From Chryseobacterium gambrini (lineage in GTDB: Bacteria > Bacteroidota > Bacteroidia > Flavobacteriales > Weeksellaceae), in assembly GCF_900156825.1 (NCBI RefSeq), contig NZ_FTOV01000013.1:1-64000 (forward strand): a stretch of DNA of 64,000 nucleotides. The letters run 5' to 3'. The notes beneath the pieces are model-generated. The model saw only the letters and a program-made list of their open reading frames with translations. It was not told the DNA's origin and made no database searches. This document shows positions 33,312 through 41,573 of this stretch, piece by piece (the first letter of the stretch is position 1; each line of letters begins with the position of its first letter). Made by a program: the position numbers and the translations under genes.

Positions 33312-35411
33312 ATGAAAAAGCTAAATATCGGAGTACTTGCCTTTTCAGGTTTGGTATTTTTAAATTCTTGTGGAACAACAAAAACTGCCAATACTCAAAA
33401 ACCTGAGCCGATGAAAGGAGTTGAAATTGTACAGCCAGAAAAAATGGAAGCAAAAGAAGAAGGATTAAACCTATCGTACATGGATAAAACTGTTCGTCCC
33501 CAAGATGATTTTTTTAGCTATGTAAACGGAAACTGGGTAAAAACCACTCAGATTCCTTCCGATAAAGCAAGTTGGGGTTCTTTCAATGCACTCAGAGAAA
33601 ATGTAGACGATGCTTCTTTGGACATCCTGAACAAAATCTTGTCAGAATCTTATCCTGAAGGTTCCGAAGGACAGAAAATCCAGAATTTGTATGCCTCATT
33701 TATGGATACCAACAAGAGAAATGCAGAAGGATTGGCTCCGATTAAAGGAGATCTTGCAAAAATTGATGCCATTAAAAACATCGGCGATCTTCAGAAATAT
33801 CTGCTTGAAGCGACAAAAGTGGGCGATAACTCTTTCTACGGATGGAGAGTAGGTGCAGACCTGAAAGATTCTAAAATGAACGCAGTCTATCTTGGCGGTC
33901 CCGATCTTGGACTGGGAAGAGATTACTATCAGAAAGTAAATGAAGCCAACACCAAAACGTTAGCAGAATATCAGACCTATGTCGGAAAACTATTCGGCGT
34001 TTTAGGCTATAAAAATTCAGAATCTGCAGCAAAAAACGTAGTGGATTTCGAAAAACAGTTGGCAAACTATTTATTAACGCTTGAACAGAACAGAGATGCC
34101 AATTTAAGATACAATCCTAAAAACGTATCAGAATTGCCTGCTTTGGTTAAAAACGTTAATCTTCCGAAATATCTGAAGGATGCCGGAGTAAATACCGACA
34201 GAGTCATTATCGGCGAGTTGAAGTATTACCAGAATATGGATTCCTTCCTTACCCAGAAAAATCTTCCTTTACTGAAAGACTATCTGAAATACCACTTAAT
34301 CAATGGAAATGCAAGCAATCTGGATGAAAATTTAGAGCAGATAAGATTCGATTTCTATTCCAAATATCTTCAGGGGCAAAAAGAACAGCGTCCGATGAAC
34401 AAAAGAGGGCTTTCTTTGGTAAACAGCGTTTTAGGTGAAGCGTTCGGAAAATTATATGTCGAGAAATATTTTACGCCGGAAGCAAAAGCACAGATGGAAA
34501 TGTATATCGATTACATTCTAAAATCCTTCAAGACACATATCAACGAGATGGATTGGATGTCTCCGGAAACAAAAGTAAAAGCACAGGAAAAATTATCAAA
34601 ATTCACCGTGAAAATTGCTTATCCGGATAAATGGAAAGATTACACCCAGTTAAAAGTAGAAGCTCCGAAACAGGGAGCAACCTTATATTCCAATCTTCAG
34701 AATGTTTCAGCTTGGCAATATCAGAAAAATTTAGATAAAATAGGAAAACCGGTAGACAGAACAGAGTGGGGAATGACGCCGCAAACCGTAAATGCCTATT
34801 ACAGCGGATCAAACAACGAAATCGTTTTTCCTGCCGCCATTCTTCAGCCGCCTTTCTACAATCCAAAAGCAGATGCAGCTGTTAATTTCGGAGGAATCGG
34901 AGCCGTTATCGGTCACGAAATTTCTCACGGATTCGATGACAGCGGTTCAAGATTCGACGGAGACGGGAACTTAAATAACTGGTGGACCGATGCAGACCGT
35001 AAAAACTTCGACGCAAAAGTAGCACAATTGGCAGCACAGTACAGCGCTTATGAACCGGTAAAAGGAAGCTTCGTAAACGGAAAATTCACGAGTGGCGAAA
35101 ACATCGGGGATTTGGGAGGAGTTGCAGTGGCTTACGATGCACTTCAGATGTATCTTAAAGATCACGGAAATCCGGGCTTAATCAGCGGATTTACTCAGGA
35201 TCAGAGATTCTTCATGAGCTGGGCAACAGTCTGGAGAACAAAATCCACAGATCAGTATATGACCAATCAGGTGAAAACAGATCCGCATTCGCCGGGAATT
35301 TTCAGAGCATTCGGTCCGTTGGTCAATCAGGATTCTTTCATCAAAGCATTCGATATCAAACCGGGAGACAAAATGTATAAAGCTCCGCAGGACAGAATAA
35401 AAATTTGGTAA
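33312..35411 (+). CDS. M13 metallopeptidase, lipoprotein form
   Basis: A 699-residue paralogue of the gene at 30765. It has an N-terminal lipobox (VFLNSC, Cys20) and about 28 extra residues of linker (TKTANTQKPEPMKGVEIVQP), so it is probably anchored to the outer membrane. The zinc site is GHEISH (His535, Glu536, His539), and the second ligand sits in GENIGDLGGV. The C-terminus ends KIW as in the first copy. The promoter is separate, with a -7 box at 33272. The pair arose by tandem duplication, with divergence in localisation rather than in the active site. Confidence 0.95.
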   Translation: MKKLNIGVLAFSGLVFLNSCGTTKTANTQKPEPMKGVEIVQPEKMEAKEEGLNLSYMDKTVRPQDDFFSYVNGNWVKTTQIPSDKASWGSFNALRENVDDASLDILNKILSESYPEGSEGQKIQNLYASFMDTNKRNAEGLAPIKGDLAKIDAIKNIGDLQKYLLEATKVGDNSFYGWRVGADLKDSKMNAVYLGGPDLGLGRDYYQKVNEANTKTLAEYQTYVGKLFGVLGYKNSESAAKNVVDFEKQLANYLLTLEQNRDANLRYNPKNVSELPALVKNVNLPKYLKDAGVNTDRVIIGELKYYQNMDSFLTQKNLPLLKDYLKYHLINGNASNLDENLEQIRFDFYSKYLQGQKEQRPMNKRGLSLVNSVLGEAFGKLYVEKYFTPEAKAQMEMYIDYILKSFKTHINEMDWMSPETKVKAQEKLSKFTVKIAYPDKWKDYTQLKVEAPKQGATLYSNLQNVSAWQYQKNLDKIGKPVDRTEWGMTPQTVNAYYSGSNNEIVFPAAILQPPFYNPKADAAVNFGGIGAVIGHEISHGFDDSGSRFDGDGNLNNWWTDADRKNFDAKVAQLAAQYSAYEPVKGSFVNGKFTSGENIGDLGGVAVAYDALQMYLKDHGNPGLISGFTQDQRFFMSWATVWRTKSTDQYMTNQVKTDPHSPGIFRAFGPLVNQDSFIKAFDIKPGDKMYKAPQDRIKIW

Positions 35412-35436
35412 GACAAGCCAAAAATTGTTAGAAATG

Positions 35437-35466
35437 AAAAACGCATCAGAAATGGTGCGTTTTTTA
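35437..35466 (+). terminator. Terminator with GAAA loop
   Basis: AAAAACGCATCA (35437-35448) pairs with TGGTGCGTTTTT (35453-35464) with one wobble and a GAAA tetraloop. Confidence 0.8.
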
Positions 35467-35670
35467 TTTAATTTTTCATAGTTTAGTGACATCACAAAAT
35501 ATCAGTTTTTTAGTTGATATTTAATTTAAAAAGTTAATATTTCAAGAAAAATCTTAACAAAATTTTGTATGTTACAGTTTTTTTTTAAATTTAAACATTG
35601 GATTGGTCAGCTATTTGATGCTGATAAAGACAATACACACCAACATCGAAAATCTCAAAATATTAATAAT

Positions 35671-36117
35671 ATGGCAATGTTTAATTATGGCGTTGGCGGA
35701 AACGAAGTAAAAGTAGACGCCAATGAAGCTATTCAGCAGATTCAGGAGAATAAATCGCTGATAGTAAGCCAGCTTACAACCGACGAATCTTACGTCCCTG
35801 AAATTGTAACAGGATTAAAAACAGTAGATGACGTCTTCAGACATTTCCAGCCTTCTGTAAGCGTTCAGCACGAAACGGAGGACGGTAATGTAGTAGAAGA
35901 GGAATTCCGTTTTCAGAATCTCGCGGACTTTACCCCAAAAAATCTCACTCAGAAATCAGATTATCTGCAGCAATTAAGCATGGAGCAGGAACAGTACAAC
36001 AAAATTGTACGCCAGCTTAAAACCAATAAAATTCTGCGTAATATGCTGGAAAACGATCAGACAAGAGCTGCCTTCGTAGAGGTATTGAAAGAAGTGGCAC
36101 AGGAACTTGAAAAATAA
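35671..36117 (+). CDS. tssB: T6SS contractile sheath small subunit
   Basis: A 148-residue protein starting MAMFNYGVGGNEVKVDANEA, the typical N-terminus of Bacteroidota (subtype iii) TssB. An in-frame ATG at 35569 would add 34 residues of poor composition, and the ATG at 35671 gives the usual length. The chain contains the sheath core (VDDVFRHFQPSVSVQ, then EEEFRFQNLADFTPKNLTQKS) and a helical C-terminus (RQLKTNKILRNMLENDQTRAAF). TssB pairs with TssC to build the contractile sheath around the Hcp tube. It is followed after 21 bases by tssC. Confidence 0.9.
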   Translation: MAMFNYGVGGNEVKVDANEAIQQIQENKSLIVSQLTTDESYVPEIVTGLKTVDDVFRHFQPSVSVQHETEDGNVVEEEFRFQNLADFTPKNLTQKSDYLQQLSMEQEQYNKIVRQLKTNKILRNMLENDQTRAAFVEVLKEVAQELEK

Positions 36118-36138
36118 TCTAAAGACGTTACATTAATC

Positions 36139-37500
36139 ATGGATAGTAAATTACAGGCAGCTGAAAACCAACAACAGGGACAGCAGCAACACGCAGGTCA
36201 GCCGAAAAGTAATCCGCTTGCCGAACTCAATAAAATAGGAGGTTTTGGTTTTGTAGAATCTGTTGTAGACGGAATCGCAAACATGAATCCCACCAGAAAA
36301 GCCAGAAAGGAAATCTTCCTTAATGACAGCAATAAAGCAGATGAAAGAAAAGAACTTCTTCAGAAAATCAATCTTTGGGTAAATCTTCTGGAAGGAAACG
36401 ATTCTGCAGATAAGATGGCAGAAACATGCAAAGCTAAAGCGCAGGCTGCCGATCAGAATTTAAAACTAAATCTTAAAAATACGCTTGATGCAGTCCGTCA
36501 AATGGAAACAAACTACAGAACGGTCGCTCAATTCTACAAAAATACCGAGCTTGATAAAGTTGATAACGTAAGTATTGTTAATGCAAGTTTAGATCAGGTT
36601 TCAGACTTGGATAATCCTATATTTATCGATGCCATTGCAGAAGAATTTAAGAACTACTACGACCGTTTAGACCTTAGAGACAATTACTCTATTTTAGCAA
36701 TTCCGGGATATTTGGGATCCAATAAAGTCATTGAAAAATGGGCGAAAATCTGTAACGAAAACAAAGTAATGATGGTAACGGATTTCGCAAATCTTGATAA
36801 ACCGGATGACGTGGTGGATTTATTCCATTCTGCCAATCTTACAGGAGGAGAATTGCACAGAAGTAATGTCATCATGACCTGTAACTGGCTGGTTGGACGC
36901 GGAAAAGCTGAGGAAGTAGGAGAGGAGGAAAATGTAGAACTTCCGCCATCAACTTCACTTGCCGGAAAAATTCATAAAACATTAATGTCTCAGGTTGCAG
37001 CAGGTAAAAAGCACGGAAACATCAATGAAGTGGACGCCGTAAAATTCGAATTGAAGAAAAGTGAAATTTCCCAGTTGGAAAAAATGGGACTGGTTCCCAT
37101 GGTGAACGAATACGGAAAAATTATGGCTTTCTCTGCAAAAACCCTGTTTACAGGAGACAACATCGGGCTTCAGACCTATTCTGTCGTTCGCGTATTCGAT
37201 TACGTAACTAAAGTTTTGCTCGATTTCCTAAACAGAAGAGCTTTCGAAAACTGGAACGCAAGAAATGAGGATGATTTGAGAAGACAGATCGTAACCTTCC
37301 TTGACGGAATTAAGGGACCGGATAAACTGATCGAAAAATTCAAAATTGTTCGTTTTGAGCAGGATAAAGTAAACAAAGACAGAGTTTGGCTGGATATTCG
37401 TCTTACGCCTTATTTCCCTACAAAAAGTTTCGTTATCAAATTAGACGGACACAAAGGAGACGACGGAAACGAATGGGATGCTGAATATCTTCAGGACTAA
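36139..37500 (+). CDS. tssC: T6SS contractile sheath large subunit
   Basis: A 453-residue TssC of the Bacteroidota type (DUF5458-like). The N-terminal 25 residues are Gln-rich and disordered (AENQQQGQQQHAGQ), followed by the sheath domain with GGFGFVESVVDGIANMNPTRKARK. The hallmark segment PIFIDAIAEEFKNYYDRLDLRDNYSILAIPGYLG is present in pieces. The C-terminal handshake region ends RVWLDIRLTPYFPTKSFVIKLDG. It pairs with the adjacent TssB. A terminator follows. No clpV, hcp, vgrG or tssK gene lies in the window, so the rest of the machine is encoded elsewhere. Confidence 0.93.
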   Translation: MDSKLQAAENQQQGQQQHAGQPKSNPLAELNKIGGFGFVESVVDGIANMNPTRKARKEIFLNDSNKADERKELLQKINLWVNLLEGNDSADKMAETCKAKAQAADQNLKLNLKNTLDAVRQMETNYRTVAQFYKNTELDKVDNVSIVNASLDQVSDLDNPIFIDAIAEEFKNYYDRLDLRDNYSILAIPGYLGSNKVIEKWAKICNENKVMMVTDFANLDKPDDVVDLFHSANLTGGELHRSNVIMTCNWLVGRGKAEEVGEEENVELPPSTSLAGKIHKTLMSQVAAGKKHGNINEVDAVKFELKKSEISQLEKMGLVPMVNEYGKIMAFSAKTLFTGDNIGLQTYSVVRVFDYVTKVLLDFLNRRAFENWNARNEDDLRRQIVTFLDGIKGPDKLIEKFKIVRFEQDKVNKDRVWLDIRLTPYFPTKSFVIKLDGHKGDDGNEWDAEYLQD

Positions 37501-37520
37501 ATTTAAACCAATCAATACAC

Positions 37521-37550
37521 AAACCGATGCAATTTTTCATCGGTTTTTTT
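37521..37550 (+). terminator. Terminator of tssBC
   Basis: AAACCGATG (37521-37529) pairs with CATCGGTTT (37538-37546), followed by T's. Confidence 0.8.
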
Positions 37551-37575
37551 CTACCAAATCGTTAAAAATAGAAAT

Positions 37576-38028
37576 ATGAAAGGCAGGCTATTCTACTTTT
37601 TGTCCGTAATTTTTATGACTTTCAGTTGTAAAGATAAAAGAGTACAGCAAAATCATCCCATTGATCTTTTTGCCGACGAAATAAAAGAAGGAAAAGCTTA
37701 CATCATGAAACCGCAGGAATGCTTTGATGAAAGTGATATGGTGGTTTCTTCATCAAATATTAAACTCATCGATCAGTCTCAGGGTCGCGGAAAATCTATC
37801 TTTATTTACATGGTTAATAATGGCAAAGTAGAGAAAACGACGAGAGATTCTATGGTGGCTTTTCCGTTCAGTTTTCTTTCTAATCAACAGTTGATGTTCA
37901 AAAAAGATTCTACTTCCTATATTTATCTCAAAAAATTGGAAGGATACCGCTTCATTGCAAAAGAAAAACATTTAAAATATCAGTGGCTGAAAGCGGCTCC
38001 TGTTTATTCAGTTCAAAAAGAAAATTAA
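37576..38028 (+). CDS. Lipoprotein of unknown function next to tssBC
   Basis: A 150-residue lipoprotein with lipobox MTFSC (Cys18). The mature part is basic and beta-rich, with FIYMVNNGKVEK and YIYLKKLEGYRFIAKEKHLKYQW. It starts 26 bases after the tssC terminator, so it is not firmly in one operon with the sheath genes. The subtype iii T6SS has a dedicated lipoprotein (TssQ). Position and class are compatible with that, but I see no specific motif to support it. Otherwise it is simply an outer-membrane lipoprotein. Confidence 0.55.
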   Translation: MKGRLFYFLSVIFMTFSCKDKRVQQNHPIDLFADEIKEGKAYIMKPQECFDESDMVVSSSNIKLIDQSQGRGKSIFIYMVNNGKVEKTTRDSMVAFPFSFLSNQQLMFKKDSTSYIYLKKLEGYRFIAKEKHLKYQWLKAAPVYSVQKEN

Positions 38029-38052
38029 ATTATCTTTGTATTTAATAAACAG

Positions 38053-38144
38053 ATGCTTCGACAAGCTCAGCATGACATTTCTAATACTAGTCGTTTTATT
38101 AAAAGTGAATTTTTAGCGTTGTCATGCTGAGCTTGTCGAAGCAT
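38053..38144. repeat. Long REP palindrome
   Basis: Two perfect 25-bp inverted arms: one starts ATGCTTCGACAAGCTCAGCA (38053-38077), its complement is at 38120-38144, with 42 bases between. The arms are the same family as the single copies at 12476 and 33050. The right arm ends four bases before the mutY ATG. Confidence 0.85.
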
Positions 38145-38148
38145 AAAT

Positions 38149-39210
38149 ATGCAGACAGACAAACCTTTGGAAAAAACAAAACAATCAGACTTCAGACACA
38201 TCGGCAATAAACTTCTTAACTGGTATAAGACAAATGCCCGCGATTTACCTTTCAGACAGACCAAAGATCCTTATAAAATCTGGATTTGTGAGATCGTTTT
38301 TCAGCAGACCAGAATTGCTCAGGGATTAGGACATTATAATAATTTTGTTCACCGCTTTCCGGATGTAAAAACCCTTGCCGAAGCAGACGAAAACGAAGTT
38401 TTACTGTATTGGAAAGGATTAGGCTATTATTCCAGAGCGATAAATGTTCATAAGGCAGCGCAACAGATCATGAACGATTATAATGGCGTTTTTCCTCATG
38501 AATACGATGAAATCTTAAAGTTAAAAGGAGTCGGAAAATATACAGCCGCTGCAGTTTCCAGTATTTGTTTTGAAGGTAAAATTCCGGCTGTGGACGGAAA
38601 CTTTTATCGTGTACTGAGCCGTATTTTTGCAGATGATTTTGATATTTCAAGTTCAAAAGCTTTTAATTATTTTTCTGAACTCGCTCATTTAATCTTACCT
38701 GAAAGCGTCGGTGATTTCAATCAGGCGATGATGGATTTAGGTTCCGAAATCTGTAAGCCTAAAAATCCTCTTTGCAGCGAATGTCCTTTGAATGAAGACT
38801 GTCTGGCTTTTTCCCTGAATAAAGTTTCTGAATTTCCGGTAAAAACAAAAAAAGTAAAAGCCGCTGATTTGGAGCTGAAATATTATTTCGTTCATAGAAA
38901 TGGTCAGTTTTTAATTCAACAGAGAAAAGATGATTTCATCTGGAAAAAGCTATTTGAATTTCCGCCTGAAATTTCTGATGATTTAATTCCGTTTATCAAA
39001 AGTGTAAAAAATGTAAGCCATAAACTCACGCACAAAAATTTAAGCATAGAAATTTTTAATGTAGAAATAGAATCAGAAGAAATATGGCACAATTTCATCA
39101 CTCAAAATAATTACATCGTAACCGATGTTGAAGGCTCTCACGAAAAATCCTTCCCAAAACCGTTGGAGAATTATATCCAGAATTATGAAACGGCATATAG
39201 AATTTGGTAA
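38149..39210 (+). CDS. mutY: A/G-specific adenine glycosylase
   Basis: A 353-residue MutY that removes adenine mispaired with 8-oxoguanine. The catalytic helix-hairpin-helix region LKGVGKYTAAAVSSICFEGKI precedes the active-site Asp in PAVDGNFYRVLSRIF. The conserved Glu lies in WICEIVFQQTR. The iron-sulfur loop is CKPKNPLCSECPLNEDC (C-x6-C-x2-C-x5-C). The C-terminal 120 residues form the MutT-like 8-oxoG recognition domain. The ATG used lies just past the arm of a 25-bp palindrome, so the promoter sits in or before the repeat. In many Flavobacteriales mutY, ssb, gldE and gldD are neighbours; here only mutY and gldD remain, with a repeat array between. Confidence 0.95.
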   Translation: MQTDKPLEKTKQSDFRHIGNKLLNWYKTNARDLPFRQTKDPYKIWICEIVFQQTRIAQGLGHYNNFVHRFPDVKTLAEADENEVLLYWKGLGYYSRAINVHKAAQQIMNDYNGVFPHEYDEILKLKGVGKYTAAAVSSICFEGKIPAVDGNFYRVLSRIFADDFDISSSKAFNYFSELAHLILPESVGDFNQAMMDLGSEICKPKNPLCSECPLNEDCLAFSLNKVSEFPVKTKKVKAADLELKYYFVHRNGQFLIQQRKDDFIWKKLFEFPPEISDDLIPFIKSVKNVSHKLTHKNLSIEIFNVEIESEEIWHNFITQNNYIVTDVEGSHEKSFPKPLENYIQNYETAYRIW

Positions 39211-39298
39211 TGTCATTGTGATGAGCGAAGCGAGCCTGTGCTGAGCGCGTCGAAGTAAAGCAATCTCAAAAAATATAAAATTTTTATGATTAGATGTT
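39211..39298. other. Gap between mutY and the repeat array
   Basis: A short gap with a degenerate REP-like string (GATGAGCGAAGCGAGCCTGTG, then GCGCGTCGAAGT). No gene or terminator hairpin was recognised. Confidence 0.35.
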
Positions 39299-39872
39299 TA
39301 TCATTCGCTTTGTGAAACGCCCTTGCGAACGAAGAAATTTTTCAATAATTTCAAAGAAGCTTTTGCGCCTATTGCGTTTAAAAAGAAACCATTAATAACA
39401 TTTAAGCAGTTAAGAAAGATTAAGGATTTTCAGGCAAACAGAAGGATAAGCTTAAAAAATAATTAGAATGTAATAAAAAACGCTCTGTGTGCTTATTTAA
39501 GTGAAACGCCTTAGCGAACTTAAAAATATCCATTAAGTTTTAAAAGAAAAATCTTCGCGTACTTTGTGTTAAAATTAATTACATGATTAAAATGAATATT
39601 CATTCACAATATCTATCATTTGCTGAGTGAAACGCCCTTGCGAACGAAGAATGTTTTCAATAATTTCAAAGAAACTTTTGCGCCTATTGCGTTTAAAAAG
39701 AAACCATTAAGAACGTTTAAGCAGTTAAGAAAGATTAAGGATTTGCAGGCAAACAGAAGGATAAGCTTAAAAAATAATTAGGATTTAATAAAAAACGCTC
39801 TGTGTGCTTATTTAAGTGAAACGCCTTAGCAAACTTAAGTTTTAAAAGAAAAATCTTTGCGTTCTTAGTGTT
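39299..39872 (+). repeat. Tandem pair of about 260-270 bp repeat units, period 315
   Basis: Unit 1 (39299-39570) and unit 2 (39614-39872) match over their length, offset 315 bp. Shared blocks are GTGAAACGCCCTTGCGAACG, TTTGCGCCTATTGCGTTTAA, TTTAAGCAGTTAAGAAAGAT, CAGGCAAACAGAAGGATAAG and CGCTCTGTGTGCTTATTTAA. Each unit is itself a head-to-tail pair of related halves, the second half starting GTGAAACGCCTTAGCGAAC. Solo copies lie at 18046 and 33025. There is no open frame and no transposase. Confidence 0.9.
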
Positions 39873-39964
39873 CAAAAACAAAGCCTCCAAATTAAAATTC
39901 AATCTCAATTTCAAAACCCATTGAAATCCCGAAATTTGTCTTCCGAAATCTGAAATCTAATTTG

Positions 39965-39972
39965 TACTTTTG
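39965..39972 (+). promoter_or_regulatory. -7-like box of gldD
   Basis: TACTTTTG ends only 4 bases before the gldD ATG, implying a leaderless transcript. Confidence 0.45.
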
Positions 39973-39976
39973 CAAA

Positions 39977-40534
39977 ATGTTTAAAAACGCCATTTTTATT
40001 TTTACAGCCTTACTTTTGGTATCTTGCGGAAAAGATCCCGTTCCGAAGCCTTACGGAGAACTTCGACTGGAATATCCCGCACCGAAATATCAGAAATTCG
40101 AAAACAACTGTAATTATACATTTGAATATTCAGATTTTGCAAACATTACCGATGCAAAAAAGCCTTGCTGGTACTATCTGAACTATCCGAAAATGAAAGC
40201 CAAAGTTTTTGTAACGTATTACCCGATACAGAATGATTTTGCAGCCCATATTCAGGAAGCAGAAAAAATGGTTTATGAACATACCATTAAAGCAAGCGCA
40301 ATCGACACAAAATCTTTCGAATATCCTGAAAAAAAGGTATACGGAAATTTTTATGAACTCAAAGGTCAGAGCGCTTCCAATCTTCAGTTTTACATTACAG
40401 ACAGTACCAAACACTTTGTGACTGCCTATTTATATTTTAACACAAGACCGAAACCGGATTCTTTGGCTCCTGCGGTAGATTATATCAAAAGAGATATGAA
40501 ACATCTGCTGGACACATTTGAATGGAAAAAATAA
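39977..40534 (+). CDS. gldD: Gliding motility lipoprotein GldD
   Basis: A 185-residue lipoprotein (ATG at 39977; the upstream in-frame TTG at 39962 falls inside the promoter box). The lipobox is LLLVSC (Cys16). The mature start KDPVPKPYGELRLEYPAPKYQ and later PCWYYLNYPKMKAKVFVTYY match GldD, a lipoprotein needed for gliding and for type IX secretion in Flavobacterium. gldD is found in gliding and non-gliding members, so its presence does not prove motility. It neighbours mutY, as in other Flavobacteriales, and is followed after 28 bases by a PfkB kinase. Confidence 0.92.
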   Translation: MFKNAIFIFTALLLVSCGKDPVPKPYGELRLEYPAPKYQKFENNCNYTFEYSDFANITDAKKPCWYYLNYPKMKAKVFVTYYPIQNDFAAHIQEAEKMVYEHTIKASAIDTKSFEYPEKKVYGNFYELKGQSASNLQFYITDSTKHFVTAYLYFNTRPKPDSLAPAVDYIKRDMKHLLDTFEWKK

Positions 40535-40562
40535 TTTACTTTTAAAATACTTTGAAAAAAAT

Positions 40563-41486
40563 ATGAAACTTTTAGTTGTAGGAAGTGTTGCGTTCGACGC
40601 AATTGAGACGCCATTTGGAAAAACAGATAAAATTTTAGGAGGTGCAGCCACGTACATCGGGATCACTTCATCCATTTTGGGCGTTAAGTCCGGGATCGTT
40701 TCTGTAGTAGGAGGAGATTTTCCGCAGGAATATCTTGATATGTTCACAAACAGAGACGTTAATATAGAAGGAATTGAGATCGTAAAAGAAGGGAAAACAT
40801 TCTTCTGGGCGGGAAAATACCACAACGACCTGAATACAAGAGATACTTTGGCAACTGAAGTAAACGTTCTTGAAAATTTTGATCCTAAAATTCCGGATTC
40901 TATGCAGGATGCAGAGATCTTATTATTAGGAAATCTTCACCCGGGAGTACAGCTTTCCGTACTTGAAAAAATGAACAACCGTCCGAAGCTTGTTATTCTG
41001 GATACAATGAATTTCTGGATGGACACGGCTTTGGAAACACTAATGCAGATGATTGCCAAAACAGACGTGATTTCAATCAACGACGAAGAAGCAAGACAGC
41101 TTTCAGGAGAATATTCTTTGGTAAAAGCAGCTAAAAAGATCCACGAAATGGGACCAAAGTTCGTTATCATCAAAAAAGGAGAACACGGAGCTTTGCTTTT
41201 CCACGATCATAAAGTATTTGCTATTCCGGCTTTACCATTGGAAGAGGTTTTCGATCCTACCGGAGCGGGAGATACTTTCGCAGGAGGTTTTGCCGCATAT
41301 TTAGCGAAAAAAGGAACATTTGATTTCGAAACCATGAAGTCTGCATTAATCGTAGGTTCGGCAATGGCTTCTTTCACGGTTGAGAAATTCGGGACAGAAA
41401 GAATTCAGGAAGTAACCGAATCGGATGTGTTCGGAAGACTGAAGCAATTTAAAGAATTGACAACTTTCGACGTAGAAGTACAATAA
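40563..41486 (+). CDS. PfkB-family carbohydrate/nucleoside kinase
   Basis: A 307-residue ribokinase/PfkB kinase. The start MKLLVVGSVAFDAIETPFG is used; an upstream in-frame ATG at 40518 would overlap gldD and add a poor sequence. The substrate loop has GGAATYIGITSSILG, the ATP/anion hole is DPTGAGDTFAGGFAAYL, and the internal KKGEHGALLF is typical. The substrate could be ribose, adenosine or another sugar. It may be co-transcribed with gldD. Confidence 0.9.
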   Translation: MKLLVVGSVAFDAIETPFGKTDKILGGAATYIGITSSILGVKSGIVSVVGGDFPQEYLDMFTNRDVNIEGIEIVKEGKTFFWAGKYHNDLNTRDTLATEVNVLENFDPKIPDSMQDAEILLLGNLHPGVQLSVLEKMNNRPKLVILDTMNFWMDTALETLMQMIAKTDVISINDEEARQLSGEYSLVKAAKKIHEMGPKFVIIKKGEHGALLFHDHKVFAIPALPLEEVFDPTGAGDTFAGGFAAYLAKKGTFDFETMKSALIVGSAMASFTVEKFGTERIQEVTESDVFGRLKQFKELTTFDVEVQ

Positions 41487-41544
41487 ATACCTCTTTTTAA
41501 GAAATATTTATAATAAAAAATTTAGTGTAATTCATTAAGAATTC

Positions 41545-41552
41545 TAAATTTG
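41545..41552 (+). promoter_or_regulatory. -7 box of the SurA-like gene
   Basis: TAAATTTG, 21 bases before the ATG at 41574. Confidence 0.5.
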
Positions 41553-41573
41553 CAACTTGTTTAAAATAGTAAA

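Noticed and set aside
35569..35670. Longer start for tssB (34 extra residues)
   Set aside because: The extension is AT-rich and unlike the known N-terminus; the ATG at 35671 gives the expected MAMFNYGVGG start and length.
39299..39872. Reading the tandem repeat between mutY and gldD as a CRISPR array
   Set aside because: Units are about 270 bp with a 315-bp period, only two copies, and no short spacer-repeat alternation or cas genes.
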